From CAMDKS01 sp964402975 (GTDB lineage Bacteria > Bdellovibrionota_B > Oligoflexia > Oligoflexales > RGVZ01): a stretch of DNA of 64,000 nt. Below the pieces are notes generated by a model. That model was not told the DNA's origin, did no database searches, and was given only the letters and a program-made list of their open reading frames with translations. Position 1 is the first letter of the stretch; each line of letters begins with the position of its first letter. Positions 16,533-26,560 of the stretch are shown here, in pieces. Made by a program: the position numbers and the translations under genes. Where the stretch lies: contig CAYOEM010000003.1 of the NCBI GenBank assembly GCA_964402975.1, positions 1-64,000 on the forward strand. The letters run 5' to 3'.

Positions 16533-17060
16533 ATGGCAATGGATAGAAAAGCAAAAGAAGCGCTTCGCGAAGTCGCGGAGGGCCGTTTTGGAAAAGCTGG
16601 TGCTGCAATTGTTGCTGAATATCGCGGCTTGACAGTGGCAAGCTTAACGGAGCTTAGAAAAGAACTCCGCAAAGCGAACGCTGAATTCCGGATCGTCAAG
16701 AACAGGGTTGCAAAGAAGGCGGTGCTTGGTAAGGCTGAGTCTGCCAAGGATCTTGCTGACAGCTTAAAAGGACCAGTTGGTATTGCATTCCTTTATGGAG
16801 ATGCTGCCGCAGGTGCCAAGGCTCTGTCTGAGTTTGAAAAGAACAATGAGCTTTTCAAAATCAAGGCTGGGGTTATGGAATCCAAGAAGCTAACGGCTGC
16901 GGACGTGAAGGCGATCGCCTCGCTTCCAAGTCGCGAAGTGCTTCTGGGTCAAATTGTGGGACTATTGGTTTCGCCGCACCGCGGACTCCTTGGGGTCTTC
17001 AACGCTGTGCCTAGAAGCCTTGTTCAGGTTATCAATCAGATCAAAGAGAAAAAACAATAA
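16533..17060 (+). CDS. rplJ: 50S ribosomal protein L10
   Basis: L10 anchors L12 dimers to the ribosome. The 175-residue protein has A-E-Y-R-G-L-T-V near 29-36 and K-N-R-V-A-K near 54-59, the 23S-binding N-domain, and a C-terminal helix for L12 dimers. The ATG follows GGAGAGGG; a second in-frame ATG at 16539 is possible. The 29-base gap after rplA leaves no room for the long L10 leader found in E. coli, so L10/L12 control, if present, must use another site. Confidence 0.97.
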   Translation: MAMDRKAKEALREVAEGRFGKAGAAIVAEYRGLTVASLTELRKELRKANAEFRIVKNRVAKKAVLGKAESAKDLADSLKGPVGIAFLYGDAAAGAKALSEFEKNNELFKIKAGVMESKKLTAADVKAIASLPSREVLLGQIVGLLVSPHRGLLGVFNAVPRSLVQVINQIKEKKQ

Positions 17061-17114
17061 TAACAATTTCCCAGGCTGTAATGCTGCAGCCTGAGAACAA
17101 AGTGGGAGGACACC

Positions 17115-17495
17115 ATGTCAGTTACTAAAGAACAAGTTGTACAATTCCTTGAAAACATGACGCTTTTGGAAGCAGCTGAGCTTGTAAAAGAGCTTGAGAC
17201 CAAGTTTGGCGTTAGCGCAGCGGCTCCAGTTGCTTTTGCAGCAGCTCCAGGAGCAGCGGCAGCAGCTCCAGCAGCTGAAGCGCAAACAGAGTTCACAGTC
17301 GTTCTGAAGGATGGCGGAGCTAACAAAATCGGCGTCATCAAGGAAGTTCGTACTGTTACAGGTCTCGGTCTTAAAGAAGCCAAGGATCTCGTTGAAGGCG
17401 CGCCTAAGACAGTTAAAGAAGCCGTTAGCAAAGACGAAGCTGAGAAAATCAAGAAAGCTATCGAAGCAGCTGGCGGCAAAGTCGAACTTAAGTAA
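17115..17495 (+). CDS. rplL: 50S ribosomal protein L7/L12
   Basis: The acidic stalk protein that recruits and stimulates translational GTPases. In 126 residues it has the dimerising N-domain (1-35), an Ala/Pro hinge (about 36-57), and the C-terminal domain with K-I-x-V-I-K-E-V-R and G-L-G-L-K-E-A-K-D-L-V. The ATG follows GGGAGG. The long hairpin before rpoB should lower transcript flow so that L12, needed in several copies per ribosome, outnumbers polymerase subunits. Confidence 0.98.
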   Translation: MSVTKEQVVQFLENMTLLEAAELVKELETKFGVSAAAPVAFAAAPGAAAAAPAAEAQTEFTVVLKDGGANKIGVIKEVRTVTGLGLKEAKDLVEGAPKTVKEAVSKDEAEKIKKAIEAAGGKVELK

Positions 17496-17521
17496 TTCGA
17501 CATTGCGTACAGCGGGCTGAA

Positions 17522-17559
17522 CGGAGAGCTCGGGGGGCAAAAAGCCTCCCGGGCTTCCG
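17522..17559 (+). promoter_or_regulatory. rplL-rpoB attenuator-like hairpin
   Basis: GCTCGGGGGGC (17528-17538) pairs with GCCTCCCGGGC (17544-17554) around AAAAA, and the stem extends through CGGA/TCCG. No T-tract follows. Its location matches the rplL-rpoB attenuator/RNase III site of E. coli; the function is inferred. Confidence 0.6.
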
Positions 17560-17652
17560 CTATCTACGATGTGCCAAAAAATTTAGCTATCGCCATGCCT
17601 TGACGGCTGGTATAGTCCGGTTTCTTAATTGCGAATAATTCAGGAGAATTTC

Positions 17653-20600
17653 ATGACCTCCTTAGCAGCAAGCTACACCCGTCCCCGCAAAAGTTTTGCA
17701 AAAGTCCTTCCGGCCGTAGAAATTCCGTACCTCATCGAGATTCAAAGAAGCAGCTACTCGCAGTTTCTTCAAGCCGATGTCGAGCCGTCGAAGCGAAAGA
17801 TAATGGGCCTCCAAGCAGTGTTTAAGTCAGTGTTCCCGATCAAGGACACCAACGAAACTGCGTCTGTAGAGTTTGAGAGTTATCATTTTGAAGAGCCTAA
17901 ATACACCGTTGATGAGTGTCGTCAGCGTGGAATGAGCTACGCTGCGCCACTGCGCGTAGTCATCCGTCTCGTTATCTGGGACAAAGAAGTTAAGTCGATA
18001 AAAGACGTAAAAGAGCAAGAAGTTTATTTCGGCGAAATTCCTCTCATGACCGCCGATGGTACATTCATTATCAACGGTACAGAGCGAGTCATCGTATCGC
18101 AGCTTCACCGTTCGTCTGGTGTGTTCTTTGACCATGATAAGGGTCGAAACAGCACCACTGGAAAAGTTATTTTCTCAGCCCGGATCATTCCTTACCGCGG
18201 CAGCTGGCTGGATTTTGAATTTGATACTAAGGACATTCTTCATGTCAGGATCGACCGTCGCCGCAAGCTTCACGCGTCAATTCTGCTCAAAGCTCTCGGA
18301 TACTCTGAGTCGGAGCTTTTGGATCAATTCTACAAGCGCGAAACAATCCGCATAAAAGACGGCAAGTTTGAAAAGCGTCTGGATTATGATCTTCTCAAAG
18401 GCCAGAAAGCAAGCCTTGATATCGTCGATCCAAAATCTGGAGAGGTCTATTGTAAACGCGGTCGCCGGATAACTCCGGGCGCGATCCGTAAGATGCAACA
18501 GGCCAAGCTGGAGTATCAGCAAGTCGCAGCGGAAGATCTGCTTGGTAAGATTGCTGCAACAGATATTAAAGATGCCAGCGGCGAAGTTGTGATCGCCCTG
18601 AATACTGAATTCGGAAAAGCCGAGATTACGAAGTTGTTTGATCATGGAATTACAGAGTTCCAGGTTCTCTTCATTGACAACGTAAACGTCGACGCGTCGT
18701 TCCGCAACACTCTTACCAACGATAAAGTCGGTTCTCGTGACGAGGCCGTACTTGAAGTCTACAAGCGCATGCGTCCGGGAGATCCCCCAACGCTAGAGTC
18801 GGCAAACGATTTGTTTAACAAACTATTCTTCGACGCTGACCGCTATGATCTAAGCATTGTTGGTCGCATAAAGTTGAATGAGCGCCTCGGCCTTAACGTT
18901 GAGCGTGAGCACAGGACTCTTACGAAAGAAGATATTCTTGAGACAGTAAAGTACTTGATTAAGCTCAAAAATGGCGAAGGTGACATCGACGATATTGACC
19001 ATCTCGGTAACCGTCGTGTTCGTGCTGTTGGTGAATTGCTTGAAAACCAGTACCGCATTGGTTTGCTCCGTATTGAGCGCGCGATTCGCGAGCGTTTACA
19101 GCTTCAGGATGTCGAGTCCCTGTTGCCGACCGACTTCATTAATAACAAGCCGGCTGCAGCTGTCGTTAAAGAGTTCTTTGGCTCGAGCCAGCTCAGCCAA
19201 TTTATGGATCAAACCAACCCATTGTCTGAAATTACGCACAAGCGCCGTCTTTCGGCTCTTGGTCCAGGCGGTTTGAATCGTGACCGTGCGGGCTTTGAAG
19301 TTCGTGACGTTCACCCGACTCACTACGGTCGTATTTGCCCGGTTGAGACCCCAGAAGGTCCAAACATCGGTCTAATCGCAAGCCTTGCATCCTACGCTAA
19401 AGTAAACGAGTACGGATTTATTGAGACTCCGTACAAGAATATGGCTGATGGCAAAGTTGCTTGGTACGGCGCTCGAGATGAGCAAAAAGAGCACGTTATT
19501 GCGCTAGCTCTAAAAGAGGGTTCACGAAAAGGTGACGATCTTGTTGGTGCACGTCGCTCTGGCGAATCTGAGATGGTTCGTTTTGTCGAAGCTGACCTCA
19601 TGGACGTTTCGACGAACCAGTTGGTTTCGGTTGCTGCGTCCCTCATCCCGTTCCTCCAAAACGACGATGCTAACCGCGCATTGATGGGCTCAAACATGCA
19701 GCGCCAAGCCGTGCCGCTAGTGAGAACGTCTGCTCCGCTTATCGGTACAGGTCTTGAGCGTACGGTCGCACGGGATTCTGGTGCAACCGTGGTTGCTCGC
19801 CGTGATGGCGAGGTCGTGTTTGTTGATGCTGAGCGAATCGTTGTAAAGAGCTCGGGTAAAGATCACAGTCCAACAGAAGTTGGTACTGACGTCGATATTT
19901 ACAAGCTTCAGAAATATAAGCGTTCAAATGTTGACACGTGTATTAACCAGAAACCTATTGTCCGTAAGGGCGAGCAGGTAAAGAGTGGTGACATCATCGC
20001 TGACGGTTTCGGAACCGAGATGGGTGAGTTGGCTCTCGGCCAAAACGTGGTTGTCGCGTTCATGCCTTGGAATGGTTACAACTTCGAGGACTCGATCCTT
20101 ATTTCTGAGCGCGTAGTTAAAGAAGACCTCTTTACGTCCGTTCATATTCAGGAATTTGAGTGTATTTCCCGAGATACGAAGCTCGGCCAGGAAGAGATCA
20201 CGGCCGATATTCCAAACGTCGGTGAAGAAGCTCTGCGTAACATCGACGATGCGGGTATTATCCGTATTGGCGCGGAAGTTAAGCCTGGGGACATTCTGGC
20301 CGGTAAGATCACCCCAAAGGGTGAAACGCAATTAACTCCAGAGGAAAAACTGCTTCGCGCTATTTTCGGCGAGAAGGCCGGCGACGTTCGCGACACATCA
20401 CTGAGGGTTCCTCCGGGTGTTGCTGGAACTGTAATCGGAGCTAAAGTGTTCTCGCGTCAGGGCGCTGACCGTGACTCTCGAAGCCAGTTGATCGAAGAGC
20501 AAGAGATTACGCGCATCCGTAAGGATGAGGCGGACACTATTGCCATCTACAGGGACTCTGCTGCGAACAAGTTTGTTCGAATTGCAGCCGGTGACGTCAC

Positions 20601-21774
20601 TGCAGTCGATGTAAAAGACACTGACGGAAACGTCGTGCTTGCTAAAGGCACGAAGCTTGACCGCGGTGTTACTGACACTCTCGACTATTCTGTGTGGGAT
20701 CAGCTCTCTTTGAAGGATGCAGCTAAGAATACAGAGCTGAAGAAGGCTTTGGACAGCTTGCGCGACAAGATCAATATTGAGCGTTACTTTACAGATGAGA
20801 AGATCAAGAAAATCCGCAAAGGAGACGAACTGCCTCCTGGTGTGATTAAGATGGTCAAGATTTACGTTGCGATCAAACGTAAGCTTCAGGTCGGTGATAA
20901 AATGGCCGGTCGTCACGGTAACAAGGGCGTTGTGTCCCGGATTCTTCCAGAAGAAGATATGCCGTTCTTAAACAGCGGGCGTCCAGTTGATGTTGTATTA
21001 AACCCACTTGGCGTACCGAGCCGGATGAACGTCGGACAGATTCTTGAGACCCACTTGGGTTGGGCGGCAAAGGGTCTTGGCGAGAAGCTTAACCGCTACA
21101 TTGAAGAGAACTTCAATCGGCCGGCGCTTGAAAAAATGGCGCTCGAAATCTGGAAGGATGACACCCAAGACGCAGAAGTCAGAAAGTTTATCAAGTCGGC
21201 TAGCGACGATGAATTGAAGGCCTTTATACGTAAGTTCAAAGATGGAGTTCATTTTGCGAACCCCGTATTCGACGGTGTTGCTGAAAATGAGATCCGCTCA
21301 GCGCTTGAATTGGCAGATCTTGATGTCAGTGGTCAGGTTGAATTGTTTGACGGAAGAACCGGCAACAAGTTTGACAAGAAAGTTACTGTTGGTGTCATGT
21401 ACGTATTGAAGCTTCACCATCTAGTCGATGAGAAGATTCACGCCCGGTCTATTGGTCCATACTCCATGGTCACTCAGCAACCTCTCGGTGGTAAAGCCCA
21501 GTTTGGTGGCCAGAGACTTGGGGAGATGGAAGTCTGGGCAATGGAAGCGTACGGAGCAGCCTACACGCTGCAGGAGTTCCTGACTGTTAAGTCTGATGAC
21601 GTGATGGGTCGTACACGTATGTATGAGTCGATCGTCAAGGGCAACAACATGATGACGCCAGGCTTGCCGGAGTCCTTCAACGTTCTTGTCCAGGAACTTA
21701 AATCCCTTGCGCTCGACGTAAACCTTCTGCGCAAAGACGGGCAGGAAGTTAATCCAGACATTGTTCCTAACTGA
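17653..21774 (+). CDS. rpoB: RNA polymerase beta subunit
   Basis: The catalytic beta subunit, 1373 residues. The rifampicin region keeps S-S-Q-L-S-Q-F-M-D-Q-T-N-P-L and T-H-K-R-R-L-S-A-L-G-P-G-G-L, the sensitive-type sequence. Other landmarks are the G-R-I-C-P-V-E-T-P-E-G-P-N-I-G-L block, active-site lysines in M-A-G-R-H-G-N-K-G-V, and the C-terminal G-G-K-A-Q-F-G-G-Q-R-L-G-E-M-E. A TTG at 17629 is in frame, but the ATG at 17653 follows AGGAG and gives the family N-terminus. It is followed by a strong hairpin and rpoC. Confidence 0.99.
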   Translation: MTSLAASYTRPRKSFAKVLPAVEIPYLIEIQRSSYSQFLQADVEPSKRKIMGLQAVFKSVFPIKDTNETASVEFESYHFEEPKYTVDECRQRGMSYAAPLRVVIRLVIWDKEVKSIKDVKEQEVYFGEIPLMTADGTFIINGTERVIVSQLHRSSGVFFDHDKGRNSTTGKVIFSARIIPYRGSWLDFEFDTKDILHVRIDRRRKLHASILLKALGYSESELLDQFYKRETIRIKDGKFEKRLDYDLLKGQKASLDIVDPKSGEVYCKRGRRITPGAIRKMQQAKLEYQQVAAEDLLGKIAATDIKDASGEVVIALNTEFGKAEITKLFDHGITEFQVLFIDNVNVDASFRNTLTNDKVGSRDEAVLEVYKRMRPGDPPTLESANDLFNKLFFDADRYDLSIVGRIKLNERLGLNVEREHRTLTKEDILETVKYLIKLKNGEGDIDDIDHLGNRRVRAVGELLENQYRIGLLRIERAIRERLQLQDVESLLPTDFINNKPAAAVVKEFFGSSQLSQFMDQTNPLSEITHKRRLSALGPGGLNRDRAGFEVRDVHPTHYGRICPVETPEGPNIGLIASLASYAKVNEYGFIETPYKNMADGKVAWYGARDEQKEHVIALALKEGSRKGDDLVGARRSGESEMVRFVEADLMDVSTNQLVSVAASLIPFLQNDDANRALMGSNMQRQAVPLVRTSAPLIGTGLERTVARDSGATVVARRDGEVVFVDAERIVVKSSGKDHSPTEVGTDVDIYKLQKYKRSNVDTCINQKPIVRKGEQVKSGDIIADGFGTEMGELALGQNVVVAFMPWNGYNFEDSILISERVVKEDLFTSVHIQEFECISRDTKLGQEEITADIPNVGEEALRNIDDAGIIRIGAEVKPGDILAGKITPKGETQLTPEEKLLRAIFGEKAGDVRDTSLRVPPGVAGTVIGAKVFSRQGADRDSRSQLIEEQEITRIRKDEADTIAIYRDSAANKFVRIAAGDVTAVDVKDTDGNVVLAKGTKLDRGVTDTLDYSVWDQLSLKDAAKNTELKKALDSLRDKINIERYFTDEKIKKIRKGDELPPGVIKMVKIYVAIKRKLQVGDKMAGRHGNKGVVSRILPEEDMPFLNSGRPVDVVLNPLGVPSRMNVGQILETHLGWAAKGLGEKLNRYIEENFNRPALEKMALEIWKDDTQDAEVRKFIKSASDDELKAFIRKFKDGVHFANPVFDGVAENEIRSALELADLDVSGQVELFDGRTGNKFDKKVTVGVMYVLKLHHLVDEKIHARSIGPYSMVTQQPLGGKAQFGGQRLGEMEVWAMEAYGAAYTLQEFLTVKSDDVMGRTRMYESIVKGNNMMTPGLPESFNVLVQELKSLALDVNLLRKDGQEVNPDIVPN

Positions 21775-21782
21775 TTTTTTGG

Positions 21783-21808
21783 TCATTGGCCCGAAGGCGG
21801 GCCAATGA
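21783..21808 (+). promoter_or_regulatory. perfect hairpin between rpoB and rpoC
   Basis: TCATTGGCCCG (21783-21793) and CGGGCCAATGA (21798-21808) form an 11-base-pair perfect stem with an AAGG loop. No T's follow on either strand, so it is probably an mRNA processing or stability element rather than a terminator. Confidence 0.6.
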
Positions 21809-21868
21809 CATCGATGTGTTAGATTTGTGCCGTGATCTAAATCCAAGACCTGAAAAGGGGAGTCCATC

Positions 21869-24800
21869 GTGAAGGATTTGATTAATTTCTACGACAAACC
21901 AAATGATCCTCTAAATTTTAGCGCGATCAAGATTTCGCTTGCGTCTCCAGAGAAGATTCGTAGCTGGTCTTTCGGCGAAGTGAAGAAACCGGAGACAATC
22001 AACTATAGAACGTTCAAGCCTGAGCGTGACGGCCTGTTCTGCGCGAAGATTTTTGGTCCGGTTCGTGATTTCGAGTGTATCTGCGGCAAGTATAAGCGCA
22101 TGAAGCACCGCGGCATCGTTTGCGATAAGTGTGGTGTTGAAGTTATTCACTCGAAGGTACGTCGTGAGCGATTGGGTCACATCAACCTTGCGACTCCAGT
22201 GGCTCATATTTGGTTTTTGAAGTCACTGCCTTCGCGCATTGGTGCGATTCTCGATATCCCTTTAAAGGACGTCGAAAGGATTCTTTACAGCGAGTCTTAC
22301 GTTCTTCTTGAGGCGTCCGAAGAGATTCTCAAGGACAAGGAGCTCAAGAAGGAAATCGGAAGTGTCATCACGGAAGACGAACTTGACGAGATGCTCAAGA
22401 AGTATGGCAACAACACCTTCCGCTACGGTGTTGGCGCTGAAGCTCTGCAAGAGCTCTTGGGTAACCTGCGCGTAGAAGAACTTGCGGATGTGCTTCGCGC
22501 GGAGTTGGAAGAAACGACGTCTGAAGCTGGCAAGAAAAAACTTCAAAAAAGACTGAAAGTTGTCGAGGCGTTCAACCAGCTTGACGAGAACGGCGACTTT
22601 TATGCTAAGCCGCAGTGGATGATGCTGAACGTTATTCCAGTTCTGCCGCCTGACCTGCGCCCGCTAGTTCCGTTAGATGGTGGTCGATTTGCAACATCAG
22701 ACTTGAATGACCTCTATCGCCGAGTCATTAACCGTAACAATCGCTTGCTACGTCTTCAGGAGCTAAACGCGCCTGAGATCATCGTGCGCAACGAAAAACG
22801 CATGCTTCAAGAGTCCGTTGATGCTCTGTTTGATAACGGGCGTCGCGGCAAGGTCTTCACTGGTCCGAACAAGCGTCCCCTGCGGTCTTTATCGGACATG
22901 CTTAAAGGTAAGCAAGGTCGTTTCCGTCAAAACCTCTTGGGTAAACGCGTAGACTACTCCGGTCGTTCCGTAATCGTCGTTGGTCCAGATCTTCGTCTTC
23001 ATCAGTGCGGTTTGCCAAAGAAAATGGCAATCGAGCTGTTTAAGCCATTCCTGTACAACAAGCTTGAAGAGCACGGTATCGTCTCGACCATCAAGTCGGC
23101 TAAGAAACTGGTAGAAAAAGAGCGTCCTGAGGTTTGGGATTGTCTTGAGGAAGTTTCAAAAGAGCACCCAGTCCTTCTAAACCGCGCTCCAACCCTTCAC
23201 CGTTTAGGTATTCAGGCATTCGAGCCGGTTCTCATCGAGGGTAAGGCGATTCAGCTTCACCCGCTAGTTTGTTTCGCGTTTAACGCGGACTTCGACGGTG
23301 ACCAGATGGCGGTTCACGTTCCTCTATCTGTAGAGTCACAGATGGAAGCGCGTGTTCTTATGATGTCCTCAAATAACATTCTTTCGCCAGCGTCTGGTAC
23401 GCCGGTGATCGTGCCGACACAGGATATAGTACTTGGTATTTACTACATGACCAAAGATGATATCGGTGCGCAAGGTGCGGGCAAGGTGTTTGGTTCGATC
23501 GAGGAAGTCCGTGCCGCTTACGATCACGATCAAGTCGACCTACAGGCACCAATTACGGTCCGAATCGATGGCAAGCGTTGGGAAACAACAGTTGGTCGGG
23601 TGATTTTAAGAGAAGTTCTGCCTGAAGGTTTGGACTTTGCTCTGATCAACAAGACGTTGGGCAAAAAAGATCTTGGCAAGCTTGTTGATGATGCATTCCA
23701 TAAGTGCGGTCCGAAGGCCACAGTGCTTCTCGCGGACAAGCTGCGTAGCATGGGTTACCGTTATTCGACGAAAGCCGGTCTATCGATTTCGATCGGGGAC
23801 ATGGTCGTTGCTCCTGGCAAGCAGAAGATGCTTGAGAAGGCGTATGAGGAAGTTAAGAAGATTAAGGAGCAGTACTCCGAAGGTCTCTTGTCGGATGGTG
23901 AGCGTTACAACAAAGTAATCGATATCTGGGCAAAAGTTACAGATAATATCGCGGACGAGATGTTCAACAACATCAAGTTTATGAAACGCGATGATCACAA
24001 AGGGCAGACTCAAACGGTCGCGTCGAACAACTCGATCTACATGATGGCTGACTCTGGAGCTAGGGGATCTGCTCAGCAGATTCGTCAGTTGGCTGGTATG
24101 CGTGGTTTGATGTCAAAACCAAGCGGTGACATCATTGAAACTCCGATCACATCCAACTTCCGCGAAGGTTTGACGGTTCTTGAGTACTTCACATCGACCC
24201 ACGGTGCGCGTAAAGGTCTAGCAGATACAGCTCTTAAAACAGCGTCATCTGGATACTTGACTCGCCGTCTAGTCGACGTTGCACAAGACTCGATCGTGTC
24301 CGAGCTTGACTGCGGAACCAAAGAAGGTATCCCAATGGGCCACCTTCGTGAGGGCGCTGAGATTAAAGAAAAACTTAGTGAGCGTGTACTTGGTCGTGTA
24401 GCTCTTGAAGACGTGACAGATCCTGTCAATGGCAAGGTGTTGCTAAAAGCTGGGGACCTCTTTACAGAGGATCTATGCAAAGCCGTTGACGCAGCCGGCG
24501 TAGAACAAGTCATGATTAGGTCTGTATTGACCTGTCAGTCTGTCCGCGGAAACTGTGCTAAGTGCTACGGCCGTGACTTGGCAACGGGCAAGATGGTAAA
24601 CGTTGGTGAAGCTGTCGGTGTTATTGCCGCGCAGTCGATCGGTGAGCCTGGAACCCAGCTGACCATGCGTACGTTCCACTTCGGCGGTACGTTCTCCGGT
24701 AAAATGGCCCAGAATAAAATCGAGGCTAAATTCTCCGGTAAAATTAAGTTTGAGAATATTCGCGCAGTGACAAACCGAGATGGTGAGACAATGGTCGTCA

Positions 24801-25999
24801 GCCGTAATGGTGAGGTTGCCGTTGTGGATGATCACGGTAAGATCAAAGAGACATATCCGGTCAACTTTGGATCGTTCATCAAAGTTAAAGATGGTCAAAC
24901 GATTCCGGCGGGTCAGGTCATCACAGAATGGGATCCGTTCTCGGTGCCGATTATCTCGGAAGTCGCTGGTGCAGCTAAGTACAAGGACCTGATCGATGGC
25001 CAGTCCATGGAGCAAAAACTCGATGAGCAGACCTTTATCAGTCGTAAGACAGTTATTGAGTCCAAGGGCTCTGCGCACAAGCCAGCTATCGAAGTCGCTG
25101 GTAAACGCTACGCGCTTCCAGTTGGTGCGACGATTAACATCGAAGACGGCGCGGACATTAAGCCAGGTGACGTTTTAGCTAAGATTCCTCGTGAGGCGCA
25201 AAAGACGAAGGACATTACTGGTGGTTTGCCAAGGGTTGCGGAATTGTTTGAAGCGCGTAAGCCAAAAGAAATGTCAATTATGGCCGACCGTGACGGAACG
25301 ATCTCCTTTGGTGCTGACACCAAAGGTAAGCGTAAGGTTGTTCTGACCGATGACAATGGCGAACAAAAAGAGTTTTCGATCTCCAAAGGCAAGCACGTGA
25401 TCGTCACTGAAGGTGACTACGTTCGCAAAGGTGATCCGCTTGTGGATGGTTCGCCGAACCCACATGAGATTCTTGAAGTGCTTGGACGTGTTGCGCTGTC
25501 TCGCTTCCTAGTCGATGAGGTTTTGGATGTGTACCGTCTGCAAGGTGTAAAAATTAACACCAAGCACATTGAAGTCATCGTTCGACAGATGCTTCGCCGC
25601 GTCAAGATTACTGAGGCTGGCGATGCGCGTGGGTTCTTACCAGGCGAACAGGTGGATTTGGGTATTGTGGAAGAGGCGAATGCTAAGCTTGTGGCGGAAG
25701 GAAAGCGTCCTGCCAAGTTCGAGCCGCTGCTATTGGGTATTACGCGAGCCAGCTTGTCTACAGATAGCTTTATCTCTGCGGCATCCTTCCAGGAAACGAC
25801 GAAGGTCCTCACAGAGGCTAGCATTAACAGTCGGGTCGATAAGTTGCATGGTCTGAAAGAAAACGTCATCATGGGTCGTCTTATTCCTGCAGGAACAGGT
25901 GCTGCAGCTTACCGTGGTCTAAAGGCTATGGTTGCTGGGTCTAAGGGAGTGGTTGCAGGCGACGCTGGTGAAGTTGCTGGTGAGGCCGTTGCAAGGTAA
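21869..25999 (+). CDS. rpoC: RNA polymerase beta' subunit
   Basis: The beta' subunit, 1376 residues. The catalytic Mg2+ loop N-A-D-F-D-G-D is at about 474-480. The N-terminal zinc finger is C-x-C...C-x-x-C (E-C-I-C-G-K and C-D-K-C-G) near 70-90, and a second zinc site includes C-x-x-C-x-G-x-C-x-x-C-Y-G (C-Q-S-V-R-G-N-C-A-K-C) near 890-900. The start is GTG at 21869 after AAAAGGGG. The C-terminus ends in a short Gly/Ala/Val-rich tail. The gene is clear and complete. Confidence 0.99.
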   Translation: MKDLINFYDKPNDPLNFSAIKISLASPEKIRSWSFGEVKKPETINYRTFKPERDGLFCAKIFGPVRDFECICGKYKRMKHRGIVCDKCGVEVIHSKVRRERLGHINLATPVAHIWFLKSLPSRIGAILDIPLKDVERILYSESYVLLEASEEILKDKELKKEIGSVITEDELDEMLKKYGNNTFRYGVGAEALQELLGNLRVEELADVLRAELEETTSEAGKKKLQKRLKVVEAFNQLDENGDFYAKPQWMMLNVIPVLPPDLRPLVPLDGGRFATSDLNDLYRRVINRNNRLLRLQELNAPEIIVRNEKRMLQESVDALFDNGRRGKVFTGPNKRPLRSLSDMLKGKQGRFRQNLLGKRVDYSGRSVIVVGPDLRLHQCGLPKKMAIELFKPFLYNKLEEHGIVSTIKSAKKLVEKERPEVWDCLEEVSKEHPVLLNRAPTLHRLGIQAFEPVLIEGKAIQLHPLVCFAFNADFDGDQMAVHVPLSVESQMEARVLMMSSNNILSPASGTPVIVPTQDIVLGIYYMTKDDIGAQGAGKVFGSIEEVRAAYDHDQVDLQAPITVRIDGKRWETTVGRVILREVLPEGLDFALINKTLGKKDLGKLVDDAFHKCGPKATVLLADKLRSMGYRYSTKAGLSISIGDMVVAPGKQKMLEKAYEEVKKIKEQYSEGLLSDGERYNKVIDIWAKVTDNIADEMFNNIKFMKRDDHKGQTQTVASNNSIYMMADSGARGSAQQIRQLAGMRGLMSKPSGDIIETPITSNFREGLTVLEYFTSTHGARKGLADTALKTASSGYLTRRLVDVAQDSIVSELDCGTKEGIPMGHLREGAEIKEKLSERVLGRVALEDVTDPVNGKVLLKAGDLFTEDLCKAVDAAGVEQVMIRSVLTCQSVRGNCAKCYGRDLATGKMVNVGEAVGVIAAQSIGEPGTQLTMRTFHFGGTFSGKMAQNKIEAKFSGKIKFENIRAVTNRDGETMVVSRNGEVAVVDDHGKIKETYPVNFGSFIKVKDGQTIPAGQVITEWDPFSVPIISEVAGAAKYKDLIDGQSMEQKLDEQTFISRKTVIESKGSAHKPAIEVAGKRYALPVGATINIEDGADIKPGDVLAKIPREAQKTKDITGGLPRVAELFEARKPKEMSIMADRDGTISFGADTKGKRKVVLTDDNGEQKEFSISKGKHVIVTEGDYVRKGDPLVDGSPNPHEILEVLGRVALSRFLVDEVLDVYRLQGVKINTKHIEVIVRQMLRRVKITEAGDARGFLPGEQVDLGIVEEANAKLVAEGKRPAKFEPLLLGITRASLSTDSFISAASFQETTKVLTEASINSRVDKLHGLKENVIMGRLIPAGTGAAAYRGLKAMVAGSKGVVAGDAGEVAGEAVAR

Positions 26000-26088
26000 T
26001 GAAATTAGGGCCTTATTTGGGGTTGGGTGGCCGTACTTTTCTCGGAGATCGGGGCTTTTAGGGGTCTGCGGTTAACGTGAAAAATAAG

Positions 26089-26117
26089 TTGCAGTAAAGT
26101 CGCCCGTTTGCTAATTG
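26089..26117 (+). promoter_or_regulatory. candidate promoter of rpsL-rpsG
   Basis: TTGCAG (26089-26094) and TAATTG (26112-26117) with a 17-base spacer lie in the 152-base gap after rpoC. The match to consensus is moderate; read-through from rpoC is also possible. Confidence 0.4.
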
Positions 26118-26151
26118 TAGCGTCCGTTTTTGACATTTAAGAGGAATATTA

Positions 26152-26541
26152 ATGCCGACCATTAATCAACTGATCAGCAAGGGCCGTACGAAGGTGACTT
26201 ACAAGTCAAAATCGCCGGCTTTGAACAACAATCCGTTCCGTCGCGGTGTGTGCACACGTGTGTACACAACAACACCAAAGAAACCAAACTCGGCTCTCCG
26301 TAAGGTCGCGCGTGTTCGCTTGACCAATGGCATCGAAGTTTCCAGTTACATTGGTGGTATGGGCCACAACTTACAGGAACACTCCGTGGTTCTTGTTCGC
26401 GGTGGTCGTGTGAAGGATCTTCCAGGTGTGAGATATCACACAATCCGTGGCGCTTTCGATTGTCAGGGCGTTGCCAACAGGAAGAAGGGTCGTTCAAAAT
26501 ACGGAACGAAGAAGCCTAAAGCCGGCGCTGCCGGTAAGTAA
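26152..26541 (+). CDS. rpsL: 30S ribosomal protein S12
   Basis: S12 monitors codon-anticodon pairing in the decoding centre. The 129-residue protein has T-P-K-K-P-N-S-A-L-R-K at 41-51 and R-V-K-D-L-P-G-V-R-Y-H at 86-96. The lysines at 43-44 and 88, whose replacement gives streptomycin resistance in other bacteria, are the wild-type residues. The C-terminal basic tail is normal. The ATG follows AAGAGG. It opens the str operon with rpsG. Confidence 0.98.
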   Translation: MPTINQLISKGRTKVTYKSKSPALNNNPFRRGVCTRVYTTTPKKPNSALRKVARVRLTNGIEVSSYIGGMGHNLQEHSVVLVRGGRVKDLPGVRYHTIRGAFDCQGVANRKKGRSKYGTKKPKAGAAGK

Positions 26542-26560
26542 TTTTTAAGGAGTAAACAAA

